Assembly: GCA_963853835.1 (NCBI GenBank)
Contig: OY970825.1
Span: 33,057,670 to 33,121,669 of the forward strand
Direction of reading: 5' to 3'
DNA from: Calendula officinalis
Taxonomy: Eukaryota; Streptophyta; Magnoliopsida; Asterales; Asteraceae
Length of the DNA stretch: 64,000 nucleotides
The translations under genes and the position numbers were made by a program. Below are positions 23,038 through 35,318 of this stretch, in pieces. Position 1 is the stretch's first letter. Each line of letters starts with the position of its first letter. Under the pieces are notes generated by a model, which ran no database searches, had not been told where the DNA came from, and saw only the letters and a list, made by a program, of their open reading frames with translations.

Positions 23038-25304
23038 CCCAATCACACACCAATATAAATACCCATCTTATAACACAATATATATATCATTTCATCACCT
23101 TTCTTAATTTATCATCACTACATTAATCATGGCTACATTATCATCATCGTCTTCATCATCGTCGTCTTCATCATCCGACACATACGATACGGCTTTGTTG
23201 GCGTATTGCGCGACGCGCCTGAATCAGCTAGCGGAGACTAGTAATGCCCGCTTCGACACTAGGACTGCGAAGCTGAACCGTAATCGTGCCGCTGGACACC
23301 AACGACTTTATAGAGATTATTTTGCGGATGACAGTGTTTATAACGACAAAGATTTCAAACGACGATTTCGGTTGAGCAAAAGTTTGTTTATGCGCATATG
23401 CGGTGCATTAGAAAACATGTATCCTTTCTTTCAACTTAAATATGATGCTAGAGGTAGGCGGGGATTTTCACCATTGCAGAAATGTACGGCAGCAATCCGA
23501 TCCATGGCTTATGGGGCTTCCTCTGATTCTCTTGACGAGTACCTACGCATGTCTGAAAGGACTGCTAGGGAAAGTATGTATAACTTTACCCAAGGGGTTG
23601 TAGAAATATTTGGCCTTATTTACTTGAGGAAACCAACCGTCACTGATGTTCAAAATTTATATGCCGCACATGAAGAGAGACATGGTTTTCCTGGAATGCT
23701 TGGTAGCATTGATTGTACCCGGTGGGACTGGAGGAGTTGCCCTCAAGCGTGGAGAGGAGAGTACACTGGAGGTCATCATGGAAGACCATTGTTGGTATTA
23801 GAAGCAGTTGCTTCACAAGATCTATGGTTTTGGCATGCCTTTTTTGGGGTTGCAGGTTCGAACAATGATGTCAACGTCCTTGATCAATCACCAATATATA
23901 ACGAGATCTTATCAGGAAGGGCACCAGATGCTCCATTCGTTGTGAATGGGCATCAATACCAATTCGGTTATTATCTTACCGATGGAATATATCCTCGTCA
24001 TGCTACATTTGTGAAGGCTTACCGGCATCCATCAAACCCAAAACAAACCTTGTTTACCAAAAAAACAAGAATCGGCACGTAAGGACGTAGAACGTGCTTT
24101 TGGGGTTTTAAAGGGAAAGTGACACGTTAAAAATGCGGCGCGTACCTATCAACTAGATAATTTAAGATCCATGATGTATGCATGTGTCATAATGCATAAC
24201 ATGATTGTTGAAGACAAAGGTCGCGCCATTTCACATTACTTGTCGGACGACCCCCGTCATACGATGTATGTACCGGGAACCACTGAATATTTGCATAGGG
24301 TTGTTGACATTCGAGACAATGCAACACACGATAGACTTCAAGAAGACTTGGCGGAACATTTCTACAATAACGCAAATCACAACGCGAATGAAGACGATAA
24401 TGAAGACGAAGATTAAAATATATGTTATTTGTATTATTTTTATTAAGTTGTTATTTGTATTTTTATTATAATGTAATTTGTGTTTTATTTAACATAAATG
24501 GAAAAGAAATGATGAGTTGGAAAAAAAATGGTTTGGTGTGGTGTGGTGGGTATTTCCTGAAAAAATCGGTGTGGTGTGGTGTGGTGGGGTTGCTGAGGTG
24601 GCAGATGATGTGGCAGAAAAAATGGTGTTATGGTAAGACCCATACCTAATAGGGGAAAAGCTCATTTAAAGAATTTTTAACTTATTAATTTAATAAATTT
24701 AATTTTCTATGCTTAACTAAAATTATTAAGTTAATAAGCTCCAAAACTCCTTAAATAAACTCCCCAAACATGCTGTAAATATCTGTTCTTTCGCCATTGA
24801 CAAATTAATGATGTTTCTAGTTTTTATAAAAAGACAAAAGAAATGCTAATTATTTACAGTTTTAGAAAGCGACAAACTAGGTAGATATATATCTGGTAAC
24901 CTAAAACTCAGTATAAAGCTTCTATTTTTAGTAAGCTCATGCAGGCCTAGGAACCACGCATTTTAATAGATAACAAGCCGACAAACACAAAGAGATGATA
25001 CGAAGTATATTTTTTTATTAATCTTGCGATTTATGTAAAAAAATGATAAAATTCTATGTTATCAGTTATTTTATAAATAGATGATAAATCAGAAGATCTA
25101 GTGCGAAAAATATAATTTTTCATAAACAAATAATATGAAGTTCAACACTGCAATTCAACAGTTTAATTATATTCATGAAAATTTACAGGACGCAGATGAA
25201 ACTTGAGATTAGGATCATCCTCTAAATTACATCTAATTTCGGACAGAGATGTAAGTACATACCGGATTAGTTTCACCGGTGGCGGTTGAGGATGACGATC
25301 GCAT
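17924..25304 (-). CDS. SAM-dependent methyltransferase, At1g78140/At2g41040 family (eight exons)
   Basis: Exons on the minus strand are 25304-25263, 20620-20526, 20454-20323, 19947-19863, 19410-19217, 19117-19006, 18352-18245 and 18064-17924. All junctions are GT-AG and the phases join into 302 codons plus stop. The protein has a zinc-ribbon-like pair CPIC/CSTC, then YLYERGW and GGFPGPEKE. It has SAM motif I IDASCGSGMF, the acidic-loop region ALDFSENM, RADILRLPF, HAGAALHCWPSP and LRPGGVFVATTF. Arabidopsis relatives are reported in plastid plastoglobules; the substrate is not established. Here exon 1 has only 14 codons, with a stop upstream in frame, so no transit peptide is visible. Intron 1 (4.6 kb) contains a Harbinger element, a Stowaway MITE and an LTR-like fragment. 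The assignment of exon 1 is the weakest step. Confidence 0.75.
20791..21053. mobile_element. Stowaway-type MITE in methyltransferase intron 1
   Basis: The left end CTCACTCCGTTCCACAAAAA and the inverted right end (...TTTTTGTGGGACGAAGGGAG) form TIRs, flanked by TA on both sides (20789-20790 and 21054-21055). At 263 bp with no ORF it is typical of Stowaway. Confidence 0.75.
21056..22027 (-). repeat. Possible truncated copia-type LTR
   Basis: On the minus strand the segment starts TGTTGGAAATCTAGATTAG at 22027, a common copia LTR start, directly after a purine-rich stretch (AAAGGATTGGGA). It contains direct repeats of GAACACGAAGAAC (about 21730-21770). Its other end is unclear and no TSD was found, so both boundary and class are tentative. 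Confidence 0.35.
22200..22505. mobile_element. Degenerate Stowaway-like MITE
   Basis: CACTTCCGTATCAAAATAAG at about 22202 and TCACTTATTTTGATATGAA at about 22475 are inverted ends related to the better preserved MITE at 36498-36807. The outermost bases have decayed. Confidence 0.45.
22971..23034. repeat. (TA)n microsatellite
   Basis: About 32 uninterrupted TA dinucleotides lie just upstream of the Harbinger transposase start. This is likely to be hypervariable. Confidence 0.95.
23129..24416 (+). pseudogene. Harbinger (HARBI1/ALP1-like) transposase pseudogene
   Basis: The open frame 23129-24082 begins MATL followed by a poly-Ser run. It contains the FYRDYF-like YRDYFADDSVY region and the DDE-nuclease motifs GSIDCTRWDW (D195) and SNNDVNVLDQSP (D247). 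In an A-run around 24057-24065 one base shifts the frame and ends the ORF. The normal continuation ESARKDVERAFG (third acidic residue) is found in the next frame. It then meets an in-frame TGA at 24120-24122, where a Trp codon is expected, before the C-terminal HNMIVEDKG...DNEDED part (to 24416). Only these two lesions are evident, so inactivation looks recent. Confidence 0.85.
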
Positions 25305-25651
25305 TTTTCCGGCGAAACTCCGGTGGAGATCGAGATGAATTCAGAATCAACTATAGGCCCTCTTTAACAGGACTATTATCTCAATCTATGTCTCTGTCAC
25401 CGTCATTATTACTGTTATCTATATATCACCGTCAGTATCGCTGTTATCTTTTTGACTTTATCGCTAATTCTATCTCTGACTCGATAGGAACACTTTTTCA
25501 ACATAATGTATTATATTCTTCTTAATATCCACCATATATCTACTCCATATATTTCCTACCGGCCAATATGGATGTTTGTAAAATTAACAAGTAAATAACT
25601 ATTCGTTAAAAACATTGTTATAACTAATTAAATTCTATAACATTATTATAA

Positions 25652-25943
25652 GAGATGTGGGTATGGTGACTTGAGCCAAATGTTCACCTCAGTCACGTTA
25701 TCATTTATCATTTCACATTCAAAATTTCAAATAACCCTGTACCATAACTCAACTTAAAATACTCTTTTGTGACCCACTAAAATACTCTTTATCCAATAAA
25801 AACACTTCTCGTCGCCAAATCCGCCAGCCAAATGACTAACACCCCTCACTCACATCACATTGCGGTGTGGTGGCGAGATGAAATATCTGCCACATAAGCA
25901 GAAATAGTTTTGGCAAGGTAGGGGTGTCACCATACTCCTGCTC
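25652..25943. mobile_element. Tourist-like MITE upstream of methyltransferase exon 1
   Basis: The inverted ends GAGATGTGGGTATGGTGAC and (complement) GAGCAGGAGTATGGTGAC are flanked by TAA on both sides (25649-25651 and 25944-25946). At 292 bp with no coding capacity it fits a Harbinger-derived MITE with a 3-bp TSD. Confidence 0.7.
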
Positions 25944-25946
25944 TAA

Positions 25947-28900
25947 CTAATTAAATACTATAACATTGTTATAATTAATTAAATTATAAACTTGATAAAA
26001 TATGTTAAAATTTTAAGGAATTTACCCTTTTATAAAATACTTAAATCTTATTTTATTTAGTATTAAAGATGGATGGGCAAATTCAGACGGTTGGAAGAGG
26101 ATAAGGGGTTAATTGGAACAGGGGCAAATTGTCAGTGTGAATGAACATTGGTGGGTGACTTCTATTAAAGTGTGAAACAAAAGAGTAGTTGTGAACTTGG
26201 GATGCAAAAACGTTAATCGGTGTAGGCTTATGAAAGACATAAAATGCAAGAACTATTTGCTTTTGTTGATGAACAATAAAAAATAGTTTGTATAGATTGT
26301 TACTAAATCTTAATATTTTATACTCATAGCTGTAAAATAATTTTAATGCTAACTTACTTTTTTGAATTTCTATTTTTTAATTTGAATAATTGTATCAATA
26401 GAATAAGTGGAAACTGGAAACCAATACTATGTCATTAAAATTAAAAAAATTAGGCTACCCAACTCAACTATAATGGGCCAGATTTTTATAGGGCCTCCAA
26501 CAAATATAGTCAATCTATGGTATGTCATAGTTAGGTTCGCTATATGTTTTTAGCCCAATTTTAAGTTAGCCTAACTTCAAGCTAACACACTAGTAAAATT
26601 CTACTTTTTAACTAAAAAATCTTTGAGAAATTGAGGGATGCTGGAAGATTAAAAAAAAAAAAAGAATGAATTAGTTGAACATAAACATTAATCCGGATTT
26701 AAGATCCATGCTAAAATGACATATTTTGAAATTGTTAAAATGAAAAATATAATTTTATTTATGAACAAAGGTACTAGCTTTTATTGCTGTTATTAAACAT
26801 TAAACACTTCCTTCATATCAAAATAAGTGAATCACTTTCTTTTTTGTAGTGTATCAAAATAAGTGATTCATTTTAATTTAACTTATTTGGTGAGCTTTTA
26901 TATTTAAAATTACTCTTTTACCCTTACTTTATATCTTTTTAAACATCATTAAAGGTGTGGGCCTCATTCATTTTTGTCATCTTCCTATAAAAGTAACAAA
27001 ATAGTAAAAAGTATGGGCTCTCATCCATTCTAATTACCCAATTTAATTTAACTAATCTCTTATTACCTGGTTTATTACCTTTCTTTGCAATTTATTATTG
27101 GATTGAATTACTATTGCTTTCTTTCGTTTTTTGAAGTGTGGTTTAAGGTACTCTATAAATGTTCAATAAATATGTATCAATAGCATCTTCCTATATTCTT
27201 TTGAATCGTGGAGAAATGGTGTATAAATTTTGATATTGTTGCTTATGTAATGAAACTTGAATTCAGTTTTCTAATTTTCCTTTTTAATTTTATCTTTTTC
27301 AGTTTATGATGGCAGAGGGTTTTTTGAAGAAGGGGAGATCGTAGAAGCTTGATTTATTAAAATTTAAACAACGTATGAATTACTCATATATAGTGATAGA
27401 AAGAAGGAATTATATATGACATGGAAAACTGAGTCAACCCAATGTAGGTACTCTAATTTAGAAGCAGTGAATGTATATATTATCCATCCATCGATAGATA
27501 CATCAAAATTCCGTAGGACGTTTTTTATTTACAAAATATGATACGTTTGTTAAAACATTGATCCATTTATAATTTGTAATTAGAGTTCGACTCATTTACA
27601 TATGAAGGGTTAGGGGTGAGCATTTGTCCGAATCATAAATTACGGTTGACAGTTATTTCAATTATTGAGTCAAAAATTTCTTATACCATTTATTCATGTA
27701 TCAAAAAAAATTTCTCATCATTTAATTATGAATTGTTATGTTATTTCAACATTATTACTATTCTGTTATTTTCTTATATCTCTCTCAAAGCATGCCTGCC
27801 TAGTTGGGCGGGCTTTGAAGCTAGTCTGTTAATATGTTGGCACATTGATATTTTTATCTTTATATATAATAAAGGAAAGAATTTTTAAATTGAAAAACCC
27901 ACGTAAATGCCTTGTTAATGCCAGCTAAAACCATGTAAGCACTTGGTTTTGACTTCTTTTTCTACCAGTTAATCCTACAATTTCTTCAAATTAACGTTTC
28001 TCTTTCAACTACCGTCACAATTTCATGATTTTATCTGTGCATAATTATGCGATTCTTAATAATTTTATATTGTGTCAGGTTGAGAAATTATACATATTTT
28101 CGATTTTTTAGAATAGAGTACCAGTGGGAAGACCATAGTTGGAATCAGTGGTATGTTTTCTCAACATTTTGCTGTTATTGCCGTTTGATGTTATTCGAAT
28201 TGGTGTGACATTATTGATTCTCAACAGTTTACTTTTCTTAACATGCATACCACCTGTTCGATGAAATGCTCAAGTGAAATTTAAACGTTTATTTCATTTT
28301 AATTATACTTATTTTGGATTGCTTAAAATGGAGTACCAGTTGGAAGACAAGAATTGGAATCAATCGTGTGTTTTCTCAATATTTTATAAAATGAAAAAGC
28401 TTAACTTTAAGGTATGATATTCTGTTTGCCAGGGTCTCTGCCCTGTATAGTGCTGCTACAATCCGATTGAGACCAATATGATAAGTGGAACTGATTCGAG
28501 CCCTGGAGACATATTGAATGCCTCAAATAAAAAGGCAATTGAGGTACATATTCACTGCCCCTTGATGGAATATTGTCGAGACAGGGCTTTTAGAAGGTTC
28601 AGCTATTCTATATTTCGATTTTTAAATCGGAGATTTATGGTTTGATAATTGGAGATTTTTTATGTTTTTAGCATTACTTGAAATTTATTATATCCAGCTC
28701 TTAAATGTTCATTTACCCTTATGTATACCAGGAATTTCACTTGAAGACAACTAAAAGGGCTGTACAAAACAAACACTGCTTCATTTCCATGTACTCCAAC
28801 AAGTTGCAATTACAGAAAGATTAAGATTGTATTTGTATGCAAGTATAATGAAGTATTCAAGGTTTGATTTTTGACATTTTTTTGCATGTTCTTGGTATAT

Positions 28901-29340
28901 TTTGTAGTCTAATGGAGTCATTTGCTCCGTTTGGAGGGTTCTTTTTTATGCAATCTGATATTAAAACCCCATTAAGGATCTCAAACCATTTTGTATCCCT
29001 GTGTCATATTTATGATGAAAAGTTAAAGATAGATATAAGTGACATGAGAAATGATATTTAGTCCTGACATTTGATCCTACTCACTTGATAGGATGACATA
29101 TGTATTCCACTAATTCTCTCTCTTAATATTATCCATTGATTTTAACACATGTCTTCATCTAATGAGTAGGATCAAACAGTATGACTAAATATCATTGCTC
29201 AAATGACATTTCTAAAGGTGGTCTTAATGGTTCATTTTCAGACCATTATCGGTCAATTTTGCCTTCTTGGTTACAAACGGAACAAATTCGCACAAGCAAC
29301 AAAATCGATGTCATGAAGGTATGCATTACTATAATTGATG
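25947..29340. other. Gene-free AT-rich stretch
   Basis: No supported gene. A degenerate Stowaway-like sequence lies near 26815-26880 (repeated TATCAAAATAAGTGA). Two related segments lie near 28120 and 28330, sharing GAGTACCAG, TTGGAATCA and TTTTCTCAA; this may be a local duplication of about 210 bp. Short ORFs here have no family signal. Splice-like and T-rich tracts exist but I could not assemble an exon chain. Confidence 0.5.
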
Positions 29341-30177
29341 TTATATGTAACACCTCAAATTTTGAATACAAAACATTTGCCCAATTAAATCATTTTCATA
29401 AATAGAAGACCAGTTCCAAAACACGGATTTACAAAAACTTTGATATGAAAATCAGAGTATGAGGTTTGGTGTTACAAAATATATCAAAACCAAGGTTAAG
29501 CATAAATCCGCTCTAATGATCTTCTACTCTAGGCCCCGCATATCTCAATCCATGCGCACCTAAATCCTCGATCCAGAACCTGAGTACATAGCAAAACAAC
29601 AAGGAGTACGTGAGACACAAAAATGTCTCGTGAGCTACATGGGTTTAGACCCCAGTAATATCAAGTATCACATCGTATATAAATACATATTTATATTCCA
29701 CCAATACATCCTAGTCACCCTATGGTGACTCTATCGGTCCTGCTTTCCTAGCATACATATCTAGTACATAAACATATATGTACCAGAACACAGTCATATC
29801 TAACATAAACATATATGTATTAGAACACAAGCGAACCTAATACATAAACATATATGCATTAGATTCCTAGATCACCTAGTATGCAAACATATGCGAACTA
29901 GAAGCACCCGTGTGCTTAGTGTACAAACATATGTACACTCGTCTCAGTGACCGGGGTCACCCCCGCGTCACCACCATCTATCTCTAATCATAACTCTATC
30001 AGTTATGCCAGTCAAAGTCTTCGGCTATCACATCAGTCATCAAACAAGTTAGTTAAATATTATCAATAATATATACTAACTCAACACATAATAAGTCTAG
30101 ACAAACATTAAATAGACCGTTCATAAGTAATCAAAATACTTCATATAGTTATGTACTCAGTAAAGTCCACACGTACT

Positions 30178-31837
30178 GTAACACCTCAATTTTCAAAACA
30201 ATATTTAAATAACATTTAATCCAAAATACATAATATTGTATCGGTGTCAACTACCGGTTTTACAAAAACGAAAAGGTTTCTTGTTCGAGATTATCAGAGT
30301 TTACAAAAACGGTGTTACAAATTATATCTTAACCATAGGATAAGGACTCTAATCATCAACACCGAGCTAATCTCAACAAGGCCTCTTCTAAACGGGCCTC
30401 CTAGATCTTCGATCCCGAACCTGAGTACATAGCAAAAACACAAACATAGTACGTGAGACAAAATTGCCTCGTGAGATACATGGGTTTTAGACCCGATAAA
30501 CAAATAGTCAAATAATATCATTTAATCTTAAAATAATATTACTAAGTTTATTTTTGGGTCACTTTATCACTTTCATCATTGGCCAATGTCAAGATAATCG
30601 GAATGCCTCCAATCTATCAAGACCATCATTTCCACGGTAATCGGAATGCCTCCAATCTACCGGGACTCATAGGTATTGGGTAATCGGAATACCTCCAATC
30701 TACCACTAACCTTAAGGTACCGTAATAACCGGAATGCCTCCAATCTACTACGGCCCTAGGGATATCATCATCGTCATCATTTCTTATCTTTTATCGTTAT
30801 GAGCTTATAACTCCATCTTTTCTTATTCAATCAATCATGTAACCATCATACAAGCAATTCATCATATATCACATAAATGACTAAATTACTTAAAGACTCG
30901 ATAAAAATCATTTAATCATAAAAACATTTACTAGCTATGTACCCAGTTTGAAAGTTCACATGTACTCACCTTAGCCAAGCTTATCCAAATGTTGTGTTTC
31001 TTGAACACCAATATCACTTCTCAAGATTTGAATGCCTCAAATCTTCCAACCGATAACCTATTATCAAAACCAATACAATGGTTTGCATTAATCATCTATA
31101 CTAACTACATAATCCATGGCTAGTTAACTGCTAGCACCATTTTCCCCAAAATTACCAAACCCTAAGTTCATAAATCACCACATTTTCGTGTATCCATAAC
31201 ATGACCACGTTTTCCTTGTTAAAATACCATAGATCTAAGTTATCTCACTTCCATTTAACCATTCATGAACAAATCCATAACTAGGGTTTATGATTCAAGC
31301 TTCCATACTCAAATCTAAGACTTATAACACAAGAGAGATGAAGATTTACCTTAGATCTTCAACTAGGAACAAGAATCACCAAGATTTGATGAAGATTGAG
31401 CTCCAAACAACACCTTTCACTCAGAAATCGCACACACACAGTGAGAGGGAAAAACTAGGGTTTAATGTGTGTAATAAATGAGTTTTCCCGAATTTAATGC
31501 TGTTGTCGTCAGAGTTCGCGATCGTTACCAGGAGTTCGCGTCGCGAACTCTCTCACGCTCGCATAGTTCGCGATCGCTACCGGTCCGGGAACTACTTCGC
31601 GGAAAATGACCAAAATCGTTGTACCGTGTTCACGATCGCGAACAATAGTTCGCGCCGTGAACTCCCATAGCAGCCCAGGCTGCACTTTTTAATCTTTGGC
31701 TCGACCCGGTTTCGCCCATAACTTTCTCGTACGGTGTCCAAACGACACGAAACCAATTCCTACGTTCTTTAAACGATTTATCCTTATTTATCATATTTTT
31801 GTAGAATTTATTTATTTACAAATTTCGGGTCGTTACA
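30178..31837 (-). repeat. Second solo gypsy LTR, inserted in the first
   Basis: It runs from TGTAACGACCCG (31837, minus strand) to GAGGTGTTACA (30178). A perfect 5-bp TSD cgtac flanks it (30173-30177 and 31838-31842). Host LTR sequence resumes seamlessly across the site. Within it, four copies of a CGGAATGCCTCCAATCTA unit lie between 30595 and 30760. The palindrome GAGTTCGCGTCGCGAACTC lies at 31532-31550. Confidence 0.92.
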
Positions 31838-32386
31838 CGTACTCACCTTAGCAATAAAATGCTCCAACCGTATTCCTTACGTCGATTTCCTTGCTTCACA
31901 ATTCGGTCAACCTTCCAAGACCTCACCAAATGCCTAATACAATAATCATAAGATTATCAACATCACATACTTACTATTGTGTCCATCTATCTCTAGATAA
32001 CACATATTAACACATTTCCCTCAATTATGGTGATTTACCAAACCCTAGGTTTAACCAACCCTTAAGATTCTTACAAATCATAATCATACACCTGTTTCCT
32101 TTGATAATATACCATCTATTAAGTGTATACATCACTTATATCACCATAACCCATAACCCTAAGAACTAGGGTTTCAAACCCATACATCAAAATACATAGA
32201 TCTTAAGCTACGAAGATCAAAGAGTGAAGATATACATTTAATCTTCAACCAGGAGTGAAATCTACCAAAGATTTGTGGAGGATTCGACCTTAATCAGTCC
32301 CCAAGCTCGAAAATCGCCAAAGGAGAAACTAGGGTTTTGATATGGCATCAAATGAGCCAAAACCCGACTTTAAAGCTGTCGACCCA

Positions 32387-32536
32387 AGTTCACGACGTGA
32401 ACTAAGTTCACGGCGTGAACTTTGCGCTTTGTGACCACTTCCCGATAGTGACCTAGGCGCGAACACTGATTAACCAAAACCTCAAAATCTCTGGAAGGAG
32501 TTCACGTTCGTGAACTAAAGTTCACGGCGTGAACTT
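32387..32536. other. Palindrome cluster in solo LTR A (CpG-depleted version)
   Basis: Four perfect or near-perfect inverted repeats occur: AGTTCACGACGTGAACT (32387-32403), AAGTTCACGGCGTGAACTT (32404-32422), AGTTCACGTTCGTGAACT (32499-32516) and AAGTTCACGGCGTGAACTT again (32518-32536). They correspond in position to GTTCGCG-type palindromes in the sister LTRs. Confidence 0.85.
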
Positions 32537-32579
32537 TGCACTTCAGCAGGCTGCACTTTTCGGTTGAAATCTCGACCCG

Positions 32580-34260
32580 CACTAGTACAAAAATGAGCAA
32601 TGGTCACACTACAAAACTGTGGCCATAAGCCTTTAGTCACTAATTTTTTTTTCCACTAATAATGTGACCAAAGGTCGTGTCATTTTAGGCAATGTATGGC
32701 TACATTTAAATTTAGTGGTTGTAGTAACCGAAAAATAGTAGCCGTAGCCTAAAAGTGTGGCTATTGAAGAAGAAAATCTGTTGTGATAATCATGCATTCT
32801 AACTTATAATGTGGCCATAAACTGTTTATAGACACACATTTTTTATTTTTTGTGTGACTATTATTCAACCAATGGTTACATGAATTTTTTTTATAGTGGC
32901 GCTTGTTATTATTTAGTCACACAAATATATGTCTATTATGACTAATATATACCTTTTAGACACATATAGTTACTTAAACAATAGCTAAAAGTATAATAAG
33001 GACATACATTTACAAATATTTAAAAAACCGGTATAGACTAGTCGGTCTAACTGGTTAAACTGTGACTCGAACATTCAACCGGTTTGATTGCTTTAAATCA
33101 CCGGCAAAAACTAGACCGGTTAAAGCCAAACGGCAATAGTCAAACCCTAGTAAACACTAAGGTTAAACCAAAGGACTTAAGGATGTCAAGCTTTAATATT
33201 TTTATGAGTGTTGAAGCCCCCTTGTTTTTATAAGGAAACTAATTCTCTCACTTTCTTACAAATACCAATGTGGGATAACATTTAGCCATATTTTAACCTA
33301 TTAATGTGACAGTTGGTAATTTACAGACACACATTCATAGTGAATTAAACTGTGACAATTGGTTATTTTTAGCCACATAAGTTGTTATCGCATGTGACGT
33401 TTTGATAATATTTAGTCATATTTAACGCCATTAACGTGACAACAACAACGAATTCATGTGGCTAATAAACATATATGCTCAACTATACTTGTACTACCTT
33501 CTCCCTTACTAGTAGTTACACACATAAATTTAATCATGGCTATTGTTTGTGCTTTAGCCACATAATTCTTTATCACATGTGACATCTGATTATATTTAGC
33601 CATATTTAACATCATTAATGTGATAATTTATTACTTGTGGACACACATACATAGTCAATTAAAATCGTGGTTATAAGTTAGTTATAGATACATACTTTTA
33701 ATTTTACTATTTCCATTGCAATTGTTTATGTTATAGCCACATGTAATTTTAGATTTATCGTGACTATGGATTAGGGTGTGGCACATATCCATCATATAGC
33801 CACACATGCACAAAAAATTAAGTGGCTATTATTTGTCTTATAGCCACATGATACACAAAATAAAGATCGTGGCTATATACTACCTTTCAACAACAATGAA
33901 TTCATGTGGCTAATAAACACAACTTTTGGACACACAAGAAATTGATTCATGTGACTAAATATGTGTCTCTCGTCTCACATAATAAATATCACAAAATAAT
34001 GTCACATTTTAACAAACAACCATGACGAAAAGTGTGACATTTGGCCACACTACGTGACTGTGGCTAGCAATGGACACCTTTATTATGTTAAATTGTGACT
34101 AAAGTGTTCGAATCTAATTTGAGATTGTTACAGTTTTGGAGTTAAATGTGGCTAAAATAACATTAGAACATTATTTGTGACCTTTAGTCACACAAACAAG
34201 TCAAAATGTGGCAATGCTGTTTTAGAAAAACTGTGACTGTAGGCTATTTTTGTACTAGTG
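32580..34260. mobile_element. Non-autonomous CACTA element, 3-bp TSD
   Basis: It starts CACTAGTACAAAAATGAGC and ends with the inverse ATTTTTGTACTAGTG. The target duplication is ccg (32577-32579 and 34261-34263). The interior is filled with subterminal repeats built on GTGGCTA / TAGTCACA and has no transposase ORF. The uninterrupted target sequence (CTCGACCCGGTTTCG) is visible in the sister LTR at about 31702-31716, confirming the insertion point. Confidence 0.92.
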
Positions 34261-34397
34261 CCGGTTTCGTCCATAACTTTCTCGTACGGTGTCCAAATGA
34301 CACGAAACCAATTCCCACGTTCTTTAAACGATTTATCCTTATTTATCATATTTTTATACAATTTATTTATTTACAAATTTCGGGTCGTTACATTATA

Positions 34398-35310
34398 TAT
34401 TATTAAAATAACCATGTTATTACAATAATACTCAAAAGGCACTATTCATTTGTGGGCGGTTTTCAACTCATCCAACCCATTTTCTTACATTTTAATGTTT
34501 TGCTACGATTCAATTGACCCGTTATGAATAAAACTAAAAAAACTGATGTGTTTATACATATTTCTTTTTAAGCTCAGAATGTTTTCGTTTGTAAGAAAGT
34601 AAGAAACTTTTTATTAATTTCAACTAAAAAGTAAAAGTATTGATTTGTTTGACACTTTGACCTTTTCAATTCAAAAATAGAAGTGGTATTTTCTTTGATT
34701 CAATCATCATTTTATTAAACAAACAGGCTTGAGTTGAAACGAGTTATTATTTTCCACGGGTCAAACATGTTCGGTTGACCCACAAACATTTTTTGTTCCA
34801 CCTTTCTTTATTATCGTAAATTGATATGCATTAATTATGATTGTCGGTTACGCACTTACGCACGTCATTATTTACGAAATTGTATAAAGTAATCATGTTA
34901 TCGATCATTGTAATTATGTTGGGAGTCTCATTAAGTTTAATTTTGCAAAAAAAATATAACTTTGGTTTATGTATTGTAAGAAAAAGTGTGCTTTTTTACA
35001 TTACGAATTTACGATTGATGATAATATATGATAAAAACAGTTAAAAAGGTGGGAGTAAAGGTAAGTTGATTTTCACATTAATTCATTTTAATTAATACTT
35101 GATGACAATGATTATAATGTTACGATGACTTGTACCAAAACATTTTCTAGGTATTATAATGGATGCTTACAGCATATTAGGAGCATGTGGAAACCTTTGA
35201 AAATACCCTCATCATAAAAAATGTTGGATTACATCGTGTGAAAATGAATGGACCTTCACAACGAAATGTATGATTTTTATAAATGAAAGTAAATGACACA
35301 TTTTATATAG
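34398..35310. other. Intergenic, nothing recognised
   Basis: AT-rich sequence with ORFs below 70 codons and no family signal. No repeats with clear ends were found. Confidence 0.5.
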
Positions 35311-35318
35311 ATAATGTC

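Larger units (their letters stand above)
22745..24646 (+). mobile_element. PIF/Harbinger transposon in methyltransferase intron 1
   Basis: The element surrounds a HARBI1-like transposase remnant. A short inverted pair GGTATGGG (22745-22752) and CCCATACC (24639-24646) may be the TIR core, with TAA following on the right and a TAA a few bases further out on the left. GTGG-rich subterminal repeats occur near both ends. Exact boundaries are uncertain, and no DNA-binding (Myb-like) second ORF was found. Confidence 0.5.
29346..34392 (-). repeat. Solo gypsy LTR (family TGTAACGACCCG) carrying two nested insertions
   Basis: The minus strand starts TGTAACGACCCGAAATTTG at 34392 and ends AGGTGTTACA at 29346. 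The flanks are a perfect 5-bp duplication ttata (29341-29345 and 34393-34397), so this is a complete solo LTR. Removing the nested solo LTR (with one TSD copy) and the nested CACTA element (with one TSD copy) leaves about 1.7 kb of LTR. It belongs to the same family as the LTRs at 3279-5612 and 30178-31837. Confidence 0.9.
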
